IMG/VR virus record: IMGVR_UViG_3300024518_002449
Location: 1-28,753 of that record
Reading direction: 5' to 3' (one strand)
DNA: 28,753 nucleotides
DNA from: a virus
Below are positions 1 to 5,442 of the stretch, one piece after another. The translations under genes were made by a program, and so were the position numbers. Under the pieces are notes generated by a model that was not told the DNA's origin, did no database searches, and saw only the letters and a list, made by a program, of their open reading frames with translations. Numbering within the stretch: position 1 is the stretch's first letter; the number at the start of each line of letters is the position of its first letter.

Positions 1-186
1 CGAGTTCGTATCGAAGAGGATGGGGATCGAGGCGCCGAGAACACCGTCCGCGTCCACGAAATCGACCGAGACGTGGATCTTGCCGAGCCCCCCGGGGTGA
101 GCGAACCCCTCCTGCGTGATCGAGACAGACGAGGTCTGTGAGAATGCCACACCGCAGAGGGCGAGCCATGCGATGAGGGTTCTCAT
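1..186 (-). CDS. Exported protein of unknown function, N-terminal part only (cut by window edge)
   Basis: An open frame starts with ATG at 186 and continues without a stop past the left edge; 62 residues are visible. The first 17 or so residues look like a classical signal peptide: a positive residue (R2), a hydrophobic core (LIAWLALCGVAF), then S-Q as a likely signal peptidase I cleavage site. The rest (SVSITQEGFAHPGGLGKIHV and onward) has alternating hydrophobic and polar residues, suggesting a beta-rich secreted domain. The start overlaps the stop of the upstream gene in an ATGA junction, so it is the last visible member of the leftward operon and is probably translated by coupling; the Shine-Dalgarno match is weak. 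The function cannot be read from this fragment. An exported early-region phage protein could act at the host envelope, but that is inference. Confidence 0.6.
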   Translation of the reverse strand, partial: MRTLIAWLALCGVAFSQTSSVSITQEGFAHPGGLGKIHVSVDFVDADGVLGASIPILFDTNS

Positions 187-434
187 GACGGAGCCGAGGC
201 CAACCAGTTCAGCCACGCGGCGATGGAAGGAACTCCAGGAAACGGCTCACTCTGACCCCAGACGATCGGGGCGTCAGGCGTCGAGTGGTCGCGCGCCATC
301 ACGCTGATGACCGTGACATCCTCGGTGAGCTGGACGTTGATCGACACCTTCACTTCGGGGTACTGAACCATGAGCCGCGCTTGGAGGGCGACACGCGCGG
401 TCTCCCAATCGTCAAGTTCCGGGAACGTCGTCAT
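183..434 (-). CDS. Small hypothetical protein, 83 aa
   Basis: I do not recognise this family. The ATG at 434 has a good ribosome site (AAGGA, six bases upstream). The gene overlaps the end of the upstream cysteine-cluster gene by 23 bases and the next gene by 4 bases, as expected for a member of the leftward operon. The protein is acidic at its N-terminus (ELDDWETARVALQARL) with a probable first helix, then a strand-rich middle (VKVSINVQL, VTVISVMARD) and a tryptophan-containing C-terminal helix (SIAAWLNWLAS). No signal peptide, membrane segment or catalytic motif is visible. The alpha/beta pattern and the clean start make it likely to be a real, small, folded cytoplasmic protein. It might be a binding partner of its neighbours, but nothing in the sequence proves that. 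Confidence 0.6.
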   Translation of the reverse strand: MTTFPELDDWETARVALQARLMVQYPEVKVSINVQLTEDVTVISVMARDHSTPDAPIVWGQSEPFPGVPSIAAWLNWLASAPS

Positions 435-804
435 CGGTTTTCCTTTTCATGACGCGAACGAGTTCGTAATGCTTCGTCACGCCGTTCTCTTTGAGCCACT
501 CGAGGATCGGTGACTCCTCCATCGAATTGAAGTCCTCCCAGATGTGGAGCTTCCCTTTCGACTCGATCGAGACGGACAGCATTATACCCGAGCGATCGGG
601 TCGGAACTCATCCGGCATCTCGGGAGAGGTGAGCCAGACGCAATTGAACGAGTCGCAAGCGTCTGGTCTCTTCCGATAAATGTTGCAGCAGCCGTTCACG
701 CGGTTCTGACGCGCGTGCTCGCACTTGACCCCCGCGAGCTTCGAGGTCTCCTCGATCGGCGGGAGAACGCAACATGTGTGGCAGGGGCCGCACCGTCTAT
801 CCAC
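412..804 (-). CDS. YkgJ-type cysteine-cluster protein
   Basis: The N-terminal half carries the CxxCxxCC signature (C5, C8, C11, C12), then C28, C39, C40, the motif NIYRKRPDAC (Y43, R46-P47, C50), F53 and C55. This spacing is that of the YkgJ / zinc- or iron-chelating cluster family (Pfam YkgJ, CxxCxxCC), whose members bind a metal or Fe-S cluster and whose biochemical role is generally unknown. The C-terminal half (about residues 71-130) holds strands (IMLSVSIES) and helices and ends in a basic then acidic tail. The start is GTG at 804 and overlaps the stop of the upstream gene by 8 bases. The usual family length is about 100-150 residues, so this one is complete. Family assignment is fairly sure; which metal it holds and its use to the phage are unknown. 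Confidence 0.75.
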   Translation of the reverse strand: MDRRCGPCHTCCVLPPIEETSKLAGVKCEHARQNRVNGCCNIYRKRPDACDSFNCVWLTSPEMPDEFRPDRSGIMLSVSIESKGKLHIWEDFNSMEESPILEWLKENGVTKHYELVRVMKRKTDDDVPGT

Positions 805-1159
805 TGTAGGGCCCCATGGAGAGAACCAGCGACAGGATCGAGCGGGTGCCGTATCCGATCGTTGGTGCGTCCCACATCTGTGAGTGGACCGCGTCGTGCA
901 GTTCGGGGATCAGTTCGTTGACGACCTGATCTTGAGCGACCTCGTCGAAGTTGTCGCCCTCGTGGATCTTCAGCATCTCTTTGATGTTGTCGGGCTGGAT
1001 CGAGTGGGCGACGAGGATCTTTGCGATCCCGTAGTTCATGACGTCGTTTTGGTACGGCGGCATCCCTGTCGCGGAAGGGTACTGGTCCGCGAGCTTGATC
1101 AAGAGGGCGAAGCCTTCGTAGAGGTCGCCCGCTTCTTTGAGTTCGAGTGGTATCTCCAT
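797..1159 (-). CDS. Hypothetical helical protein, 120 aa
   Basis: I do not recognise this family. I chose the ATG at 1159 because it is preceded by TTGAGGGAGCTG, with GAGG six bases away, and sits 8 bases after the stop of the upstream gene. A longer form from ATG 1258 would overlap that gene by 91 bases and has a weak ribosome site. The short form begins MEIPLELKEAGDLYEGF and is largely helical, with many acidic residues (HEGDNFDEVAQDQVVNELI) and a hydrophobic C-terminal stretch (SILSLVLSMG) too short and interrupted to be a sure membrane anchor. The middle contains one motif with paired prolines (SATGMPPYQNDVMNYG). It is part of the leftward operon and overlaps the YkgJ-type gene by 8 bases. 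No enzyme motif is visible; function unknown. Confidence 0.6.
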   Translation of the reverse strand: MEIPLELKEAGDLYEGFALLIKLADQYPSATGMPPYQNDVMNYGIAKILVAHSIQPDNIKEMLKIHEGDNFDEVAQDQVVNELIPELHDAVHSQMWDAPTIGYGTRSILSLVLSMGPYSG

Positions 1160-1167
1160 CAGCTCCC

Positions 1168-1563
1168 TCAATCGTTTGTGAGAGTAGTGTTCCGAAGCCA
1201 GTTGCCGAAGGACTCGATCCAAGCCGCGCGTTTCGACGAGTCTTTGGTTTTCATCCATTGGTACCAGATCTTCTTCTTCAGTCGGTCGATCCCCTCAAAC
1301 GCGGTTCGGACCTCGACTCGGTTGAACTGTTGGTGAGAGTTACAGAGGCGGCATGTCCTGCCGTGCGGGCCAATCACCACGTCGTCGACATCGAAGTTCA
1401 TCTCTTCGGCCACAAGCCGCATGAGGTCGATCAGTTTCGGGTCTGACGATTCGCGCGCAAGCACCTTCAGTCTGGCGAAGAACTCAATCAAGCAGTCGTG
1501 GCGGACCCCCTCAACGAAGGATTCTAGCGGGAGGCCCCCATCAGCAGGTGATTTTGTATCCAC
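1168..1563 (-). CDS. Hypothetical protein with possible zinc knuckle, 131 aa
   Basis: The start is GTG at 1563, supported by AGGAG eight bases upstream. The first 60 residues are helical (LIEFFARLKVLAR, KLIDLMRLVAEEM). The centre has HGRTCRLCNSH, in which H68, C71, C74 and H77 are spaced as H-x2-C-x2-C-x2-H, a plausible small zinc site. It is followed by a basic, tryptophan-rich helix (RLKKKIWYQWMKTKDSSKRA), which would suit nucleic-acid binding. The gene overlaps the upstream gene by 23 bases and is 8 bases from the next. No known family is recognised. A nucleic-acid-binding accessory protein is the best guess but is inference; a structural zinc site in a protein-binding module is equally possible. 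Confidence 0.6.
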   Translation of the reverse strand: MDTKSPADGGLPLESFVEGVRHDCLIEFFARLKVLARESSDPKLIDLMRLVAEEMNFDVDDVVIGPHGRTCRLCNSHQQFNRVEVRTAFEGIDRLKKKIWYQWMKTKDSSKRAAWIESFGNWLRNTTLTND

Positions 1564-1888
1564 GGAATCTACTCCTGATTCTCTGGATCTCTACAGTAGG
1601 CACGCCGTAGGAGCGAGACAGGTAGGCGGAGCTTGTGCAAAGGGGGGCGGTAGCGATCCTCGTTCGTTCTCGCTTCCCGAGCCTCACTCTCCTCTTGGGC
1701 CCCTCTCCTGGTTCCTGGTAGTGAACGCTCGACCGGATCCGTTGCGTGTGAAACATGAGTCGGATCGCGTGCGCTTTCGGGTTCCTCTCCTGGAGCCCAC
1801 TCTGTGAAAAGAACCAGTAGATCTCATGCTCCTCTAGGAGCGGAAGTCTTTCTTGTATCTCGCTAACCTTCGCGCGATCGAGATGCAC
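1541..1888 (-). CDS. Small basic protein with possible helix-turn-helix
   Basis: The GTG start at 1888 has a near-perfect ribosome site (GAGGAGGGA) seven bases upstream and lies 26 bases inside the upstream gene; the gene then overlaps the next one by 23 bases. The N-terminal half is helical (EIQERLPLLEEHEIYWFFSQ), the middle is basic (PKRRVRLGKRERTRI), and the C-terminus contains SAYLSRSYGVPTVEIQRIRS. The arrangement 'LSRSYGVPTVEIQRI' matches the spacing of a helix-turn-helix in which the turn is YGV and the recognition helix is TVEIQRIRSR, similar to the small repeats found in phage HNH and DNA-binding proteins. Whether it really binds DNA needs testing. It could be a regulator of the nearby divergent control region. 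The protein is short and has no other recognisable domain. Confidence 0.5.
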   Translation of the reverse strand: MHLDRAKVSEIQERLPLLEEHEIYWFFSQSGLQERNPKAHAIRLMFHTQRIRSSVHYQEPGEGPKRRVRLGKRERTRIATAPLCTSSAYLSRSYGVPTVEIQRIRSRFRGYKITC

Positions 1889-2102
1889 GCAGGTCCCTCC
1901 TCACGCGCTCGGCGAGCGCAGTCGCCTCCCCCAAGTGAAAGTACATCCCCGGTATGCTGCCCTTCGCGTACGACAACGTCATCTTGTCGATGGTACTGAG
2001 CAGTTCCTCGAGCGCGGTCCAACTTGGTGCGAACGGAGGACCACTGACCTCGTCGTAGATGTTTTGGATTCTGTAGTCAGCCTCTTCGAGCTCATCGGTC
2101 AC
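1863..2102 (-). CDS. Small hypothetical helical protein, 79 aa
   Basis: I do not recognise this family. The start is GTG at 2102, sharing one base with the TAG stop of the upstream gene (a TAGTG junction), preceded by a run of six G. The protein is mostly helical: an acidic first helix (ELEEADYRIQNIYDEV), a second (ALEELLSTIDKM), and a last basic one (EATALAERVRRDLRASRSRE). There is no signal peptide or membrane segment. Its position inside a closely overlapping operon and its consistent amphipathic pattern make it probably real. Length and composition suit a small helical-bundle binding protein, but no function can be stated. Confidence 0.55.
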   Translation of the reverse strand: MTDELEEADYRIQNIYDEVSGPPFAPSWTALEELLSTIDKMTLSYAKGSIPGMYFHLGEATALAERVRRDLRASRSREG

Positions 2103-2530
2103 TATCCCCCCAGTTTCTTCAACTTGTTGTTCACGGAACGCAATTCGGAATCGAGAGAATCAGAATGACGACCGTAGCTCTTCGTCGAGTGGTCGATCGT
2201 TGCCTGGATCTCATCACGCCGGGCCCGCAGTTCGTCAACGGCAGTTGTCCCCTGTCCCGCCCATACACCGCAGAGCAAGTCATCGAGTCGAGAGCATCCC
2301 TTAGAGGTGAGCCGACTCAACGAAAGGGTGAGTGGTGTGCCCGCCCCGCCGTTCGAGGCGAGGCGTACGGCGTTGATCAGCTCCTCCCAATTCCCATCAA
2401 TGTACTCGTCGATCAGAGCAAGCGCGTGGTCTCTTGTCACCCCCCACTTCCTCGGCATTGGAGCCCTGACCTCTGGGTTATTTGCCGCTGTCTTCGCTAC
2501 CCGCTCCCACTGGTTTCGCAGATCGATCAT
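2102..2530 (-). CDS. Hypothetical protein with C-terminal coiled coil, 142 aa
   Basis: I do not recognise this family. ATG at 2530 overlaps the upstream stop in an ATGA junction and has AAAGG nine bases upstream. The N-terminal third is helical with an arginine/proline patch (EVRAPMPRKWGVTRDHALAL), the middle holds a leucine-rich segment (TPLTLSLSRLTSKGCSRLDDL), and the last 45 residues form a heptad-like coiled coil (VDELRARRDEIQATIDHSTK and SELRSVNNKLKKLGG), which suggests oligomerisation. There is no signal peptide, membrane segment or catalytic motif. It is the second gene of the leftward operon. A structural or adaptor role in the early region is possible, but nothing specific can be shown. 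Confidence 0.6.
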   Translation of the reverse strand: MIDLRNQWERVAKTAANNPEVRAPMPRKWGVTRDHALALIDEYIDGNWEELINAVRLASNGGAGTPLTLSLSRLTSKGCSRLDDLLCGVWAGQGTTAVDELRARRDEIQATIDHSTKSYGRHSDSLDSELRSVNNKLKKLGG

Positions 2531-2850
2531 TCAGTGCGGCCTTTCGACAGTCTGGACCTGTAGACCTGGATGGCATGACTTCTTTCGGGGCAGTCGTCAA
2601 GGGAGCAAAGCCAGTTGAAGACACGCTCTTGAATCCCCCGCCAGTTCTCATAGAGAAGTGGGTCCCTGGGGTCGGTGAGGAACTGAGCAAGCCCTTCATC
2701 GTCCAGAGTTCCCCCGACAATCCTGGACTTCCATCCCTGGCTTGGGGGCCAGGAGACCCCGACCGCTGCGAGTTGCTTCTTCGTCCACCCACCACGTTTC
2801 GTTTTTGCTTTTTCGATCAGGTCGTAAGTGACAGGCGTTCTCATGGACAT
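2527..2850 (-). CDS. Hypothetical phage protein with WPP-type motif, first gene of leftward operon
   Basis: This is the first gene leftward of the divergent control region. ATG at 2850 and ATG at 2844 are both possible; the second has GAAGG six bases upstream, the first a G-rich run, so the start is uncertain by two residues. The protein contains RGGWTKKQLAAVGVSWPPSQ followed by GW and a basic helix. The pattern 'x-LxxxGVxWPPxxGW' resembles small uncharacterised phage proteins that I recall in several tailed-phage genomes, in which the motif follows a Thr-x-x-x-Leu helix. The C-terminal half is helical with three cysteines or tryptophans nearby (FNWLCSLDDCPERS) and a basic end. No enzymatic function is known to me; the motif may be a protein or nucleic-acid binding element. 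Confidence 0.6.
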   Translation of the reverse strand: MSMRTPVTYDLIEKAKTKRGGWTKKQLAAVGVSWPPSQGWKSRIVGGTLDDEGLAQFLTDPRDPLLYENWRGIQERVFNWLCSLDDCPERSHAIQVYRSRLSKGRTE

Positions 2851-2959
2851 CCTTCCCCCACACCCCCATCCAGTACACGAACGTGACTAGTTGAGATGTT
2901 CTTGATGATGTTGTGTGTGTGCTAGAGGGAGTGTGAGGGAGATCCTCGGCACTCAGGCC

Positions 2960-3004
2960 AAAAAAAAACACGAAGCGTCCGTATCGGGGAAGTGCAAGAC
3001 TTCG
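2960..3004 (-). terminator. Weak candidate leftward terminator or attenuator
   Basis: On the minus strand, an inverted repeat (CGAAG at 3004-3000 pairing with CTTCG at 2975-2971, loop 24 bases) is followed two bases later by nine T. A smaller hairpin (GAAGT/ACTTC, 2989-3003) lies inside the loop. A leftward transcript starting to the right of 3004 could stop or pause here before reaching the first leftward gene. The stem is short, so this is only a candidate. Confidence 0.2.
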
Positions 3005-3019
3005 CCGAGCTAGGAGGAA

Positions 3020-3044
3020 TCGTTTAAAAAAACGACACTAGTGT
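3020..3044. promoter_or_regulatory. Pair of adjacent palindromes, possible operator
   Basis: TCGTTT (3020-3025) and AAACGA (3030-3035) form a perfect inverted repeat around AAAA. It is followed at once by the perfect 10-base palindrome ACACTAGTGT (3035-3044). The weak -10-like TTTAAA (3023-3028) lies in the first palindrome, so a repressor or activator bound here could control rightward transcription. No second full copy of either palindrome was seen, though ACTAGT recurs at 2886-2891. Function is inferred. Confidence 0.3.
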
Positions 3045-3045
3045 T

Positions 3046-3199
3046 TAGAGCTGGCCACCCAATGCGGTAGGATCCCGGCTCTTCTTCATGTACACCCGGG
3101 ACCATACGGCCAGGGCGCTGCTTCTGCAAGCCCTCCTCGGTCGAACACCCACGACCTGCCGGGCATGACTCGCCCCTCTGGTATGGCCCCGGATTTTTT
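3046..3199 (+). ncRNA. Candidate structured leader RNA before the late operon
   Basis: Several inverted repeats are ordered along this stretch. CTGGCC (3051-3056) pairs with GGCCAG (3108-3113) and encloses a second stem, TCCCGG (3073-3078) with CCGGGA (3096-3101), extended by two G-C pairs across a one-base bulge. Then come GCTT/AAGC (3120-3123 with 3128-3131), GGTCG/CGACC (3139-3143 with 3152-3156), and finally the intrinsic terminator at 3159-3199. A transcript starting near 3035-3045 would thus give a folded RNA of about 155-165 bases ending in U. Short terminated leader RNAs are known at the late promoters of lambdoid phages, and folded antiterminator RNAs are known in HK022 (put sites). 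Random hairpins are common in GC-rich DNA, so folding alone is not proof. No convincing ORF fills the stretch. Confidence 0.3.
3159..3199 (+). terminator. Intrinsic terminator 41 bases upstream of the first late gene
   Basis: CCGGGCAT (3159-3166) can pair with ATG (3183-3185) plus CCCGG (3188-3192), leaving bases 3186-3187 as a bulge and a 16-base loop; the stem is followed by A and six T (3194-3199). It reads in the direction of the late operon and lies between any upstream promoter and the small terminase gene, so read-through or antitermination would be needed for expression unless a promoter lies in 3200-3239. Confidence 0.45.
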
Positions 3200-3239
3200 C
3201 CTCCCTTGACTCCCGTTCCTGTCATGGTCCCCTATCCAC

Positions 3240-4010
3240 ATGAAGGAACGCAAAGTCCACCTTCCCGACATCGGGAAGCAGAAGCGCCCCTCCCTTGCCG
3301 TGAGCAAGATCGTCGGTGCTGTCGATTCCGGCACCTCCTGGGCCAGATCCCTTTCCCAGTCGCAGATCGCCGATCTGATCGATCTCGCGGGCGAACTCGC
3401 CCAGATCTTCCCACCCATGAAGAACCGGCAGATCACCCAGAAGGTGTTCGATGCCAAGCTCGAGGAGATCGGGGAACTCGAGAATGGGCGGGCGAAGCTC
3501 GCGCGGGTGATCGGGCTCGGGAACGGGCTCCTCTCGCTGTACCTCGTCTGGTGGTCGTTTTCGTACTGCTTCAACTTCACCCGGATCTCCGGGCTCGGCG
3601 TCAACGAGGACGAAGAGGACACGATCAACCAGAAGGTCGCCGCGTCCATGGGAGTCAGCGAGTCGGTCCTCCTGTCGCGCGTGACGCGCCGCGACGTCGG
3701 CTACTTGGTGAACCTCTTCCTCCAGCGTAGCGCGCAGGAGATGCGCGGCCAGGTGGCCTGGACGGTCACTCAGGGTGCCATGGCTGGGAACGGTCATGCG
3801 ATCAACGCCTACTTCAAGCACATCGTCGGCGACGGGGAGGAGGCGGCGGGTCGCGGCACCCACTTCGATCCGTTCTCCATGACCGAGGGTGAACTCGAGG
3901 CTGAGATCTCCAAGATCAAGAAGCAGGTTGGCGAGGAGAGCATCAAGAAGCGTGATCTCCCGGAGGAGGCGAAAGATGTCGAGTTCGATATCCGATCAAC
4001 AGGAGATTGA
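3240..4010 (+). CDS. Probable terminase small subunit (TerS-like)
   Basis: The gene lies directly before the large terminase and overlaps it by 35 bases, the usual place of the small, DNA-recognising terminase subunit. The N-terminus is basic (KERKVHLPDIGKQKRPSL) and the central part is helical. The C-terminal part contains NAYFKHIVGDGEEA followed by an acidic/basic helix (SMTEGELEAEISKIKKQVG), an arrangement that recalls small terminase C-termini that contact the large subunit. At 256 residues it is longer than the usual 140-200, and I see no clear N-terminal helix-turn-helix, so the name rests mainly on position. ATG 3240 is the first start in frame after a TGA at 3207-3209; it lacks a clear Shine-Dalgarno, which is odd for the first gene of the operon. 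The small subunit would bind the packaging site and regulate the motor. An unrelated replication or regulatory protein is the main alternative. Confidence 0.5.
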   Translation: MKERKVHLPDIGKQKRPSLAVSKIVGAVDSGTSWARSLSQSQIADLIDLAGELAQIFPPMKNRQITQKVFDAKLEEIGELENGRAKLARVIGLGNGLLSLYLVWWSFSYCFNFTRISGLGVNEDEEDTINQKVAASMGVSESVLLSRVTRRDVGYLVNLFLQRSAQEMRGQVAWTVTQGAMAGNGHAINAYFKHIVGDGEEAAGRGTHFDPFSMTEGELEAEISKIKKQVGEESIKKRDLPEEAKDVEFDIRSTGD

Positions 4011-5442
4011 ACCGGCTTTCCGCGATCATCGGCAAGAGCAGATCGAGGAACTCGAACGCCTGCGCCTGAAGCGGGATCTGATCCGCCGCGCCCCGTACTT
4101 CCACAATGAACCCTGGGGATCTCAGCGCGGTTTCCGCGGTTCAGAGGCCCGGATCCGCATTCTCCTCGGTGGCAACCGATCGGGGAAGTCGACCGAGGGG
4201 ATCATAGAGGACACCTCCTACTGCCTCGGGTTCCGGCCAGACGGATCGAAGAAGGGTCTTCCGGTTCCGCCCGTCAAGCTCGGCGTGTTCGTCAACGACC
4301 GGGCGAAGATCGCGACCACGATCATGCCGAAGATCCGGGAGTACATCCCGAACGACTGGATCAAGAAGATCAGGAACGGGCACGACGGTCTCCCCGAGGT
4401 GATCACTTGGGAGAACGATTCGGAGATGTGGCTCCAGTCCTACGCGCAGGACGTGAAGGGCCAGGAGGGGATCGACTGGGATGGCGCGCACTTCGATGAG
4501 CCGCCCCCTCGTGGTTACTGGATCGCTGTGCGTCGTGGGCTCATCGACCGGGGTGGCCGCGCTTGGTTCACGCTGACGCCGCTCGGCTGCCAGTGGTTGT
4601 ATAACGATATATACAAGAAGGCGGACGGCCACAACATCGCGGTGTTCGAGATGGACATGCGTGAGAATCCGCACCTCGACCCCAAAGAGATCCAGGCGTT
4701 CATTGACGATCTCCACCCCGACGAGTTCGAGTCGCGCGTGCTCGGGAAGTTCTCGCACCTCCAGGGTGTGATCTTCCCTGAGTTCCGCAGGTCGACCCAC
4801 GTCATCCCAGCTCACACCCCACCGGACGACTGCCCGATCTTCATGGTCATGGACCCGCACGACCGTCGCCCGAGCTACATGATCTGGTGCTACGTCGACC
4901 CGCGCGGTCGGATCGTGGTGTTCGATGAATGGCCGAATGAGGCGTTCGAGCACATGAAGACTTCGCGTCTCTCGATTCGCGACAACGCGAAGATCATCTG
5001 GGACAAAGAGGCGCGTCTTCGGAACAACCCGCACGAGCGCCTGATCGATCCGAACTTCGGTCGGACCCCAAGCCACCTCTCTGGGACCACGCTGATCGAG
5101 GAATACACCGAGTTCGACCTCGACTTCTTTGGCGACATCAATAACGACATCGCGCTCGGTCACACTAGGATTCACGAGGCTTTGGCCTGCGATGGACGAG
5201 ATCCCATGCTCATGGTCACGGAGAACTGCCGGAATATGGTCTGGGCCTTCGAGGCATACTCGTGGAAGATGGTGGACCTGGAGCGGACGACCTCGAGGGA
5301 GCGCCCCAGTGACATCGGGAAGGACCAAATGGATGTCCTTCGCTACCTGTTCGACTACCGCCCGACGTACGACATGGGCAACGAGATGTTGAACGAGACC
5401 GACAACTTCACCCCGGAAGACTACGGAGAAGGCTATGGATAA
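3976..5442 (+). CDS. terL: Terminase large subunit, ATPase and nuclease
   Basis: This is the DNA-packaging motor and headful or site-specific nuclease. I use ATG 3976 (488 residues), which has GGAGGAGG seven bases upstream; an in-frame ATG at 3889 lies deep in the previous gene and has no such site. Motifs in order: Walker A LLGGNRSGKST (residues 63-73, K71); Walker B IDWDGAHFDE (166-175, with catalytic D174-E175); coupling motif TLTPLG (199-204); then an RNase H-like nuclease with the first acidic residue in VMDPH (D293), the second in LIDPNFG (D358), and the third in GKDQMDVLRYL (D450 or D453). Length fits the family (450-550). It would dock on the portal at the procapsid and use ATP to pump DNA. 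It overlaps the portal gene by 8 bases. Identification is firm; the packaging type (cos, pac or terminal repeats) cannot be told. Confidence 0.95.
   Translation: MSSSISDQQEIEPAFRDHRQEQIEELERLRLKRDLIRRAPYFHNEPWGSQRGFRGSEARIRILLGGNRSGKSTEGIIEDTSYCLGFRPDGSKKGLPVPPVKLGVFVNDRAKIATTIMPKIREYIPNDWIKKIRNGHDGLPEVITWENDSEMWLQSYAQDVKGQEGIDWDGAHFDEPPPRGYWIAVRRGLIDRGGRAWFTLTPLGCQWLYNDIYKKADGHNIAVFEMDMRENPHLDPKEIQAFIDDLHPDEFESRVLGKFSHLQGVIFPEFRRSTHVIPAHTPPDDCPIFMVMDPHDRRPSYMIWCYVDPRGRIVVFDEWPNEAFEHMKTSRLSIRDNAKIIWDKEARLRNNPHERLIDPNFGRTPSHLSGTTLIEEYTEFDLDFFGDINNDIALGHTRIHEALACDGRDPMLMVTENCRNMVWAFEAYSWKMVDLERTTSRERPSDIGKDQMDVLRYLFDYRPTYDMGNEMLNETDNFTPEDYGEGYG

Larger units (their letters stand above)
2851..3239. 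promoter_or_regulatory. Divergent intergenic control region (389 bases without a gene)
   Basis: This is the only gene-free stretch longer than 300 bases. The leftward operon starts on one side and the rightward late operon on the other, so promoters for both must lie here or be supplied from outside. It is locally less GC-rich than its flanks: an A9 run at 2960-2968, an A7 run at 3026-3032 and a T6 run at 3194-3199. It contains the SpeI-type palindrome ACTAGT twice (2886-2891 and 3037-3042), an AGGAGG at 3012-3017 with no start codon after it, and a set of hairpins listed separately. I could not find a sigma-70 promoter with good -35, spacer and -10; the best weak candidate for rightward transcription is TTCGCC (3001-3006), 16 bases, TTTAAA (3023-3028). 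Confidence 0.6.

Noticed and set aside
797-1258. Longer start (ATG 1258) for the 120-residue protein
   Set aside because: It would overlap the upstream gene by 91 bases and has a weak ribosome site, whereas ATG 1159 has a good one.
3012-3017. Perfect AGGAGG in the control region
   Set aside because: No start codon follows within a usable distance, so it is not a translation signal for any visible gene.
3088-3168. Plus-strand mini-ORF of 26 codons in the leader region
   Set aside because: No Shine-Dalgarno upstream and the sequence has no protein-like features; the region is better explained by inverted repeats.
3086-3649. Minus-strand open frame of 187 codons overlapping the small terminase and the leader region
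   Set aside because: Most of it is antisense to the terminase gene; serine/proline-rich shadow composition and no ribosome site.
3889-3975. Upstream in-frame extension of the large terminase
   Set aside because: The extra 29 residues are Arg/Ser-rich, antiparallel in character to the upstream gene, and the strong ribosome site belongs to ATG 3976.
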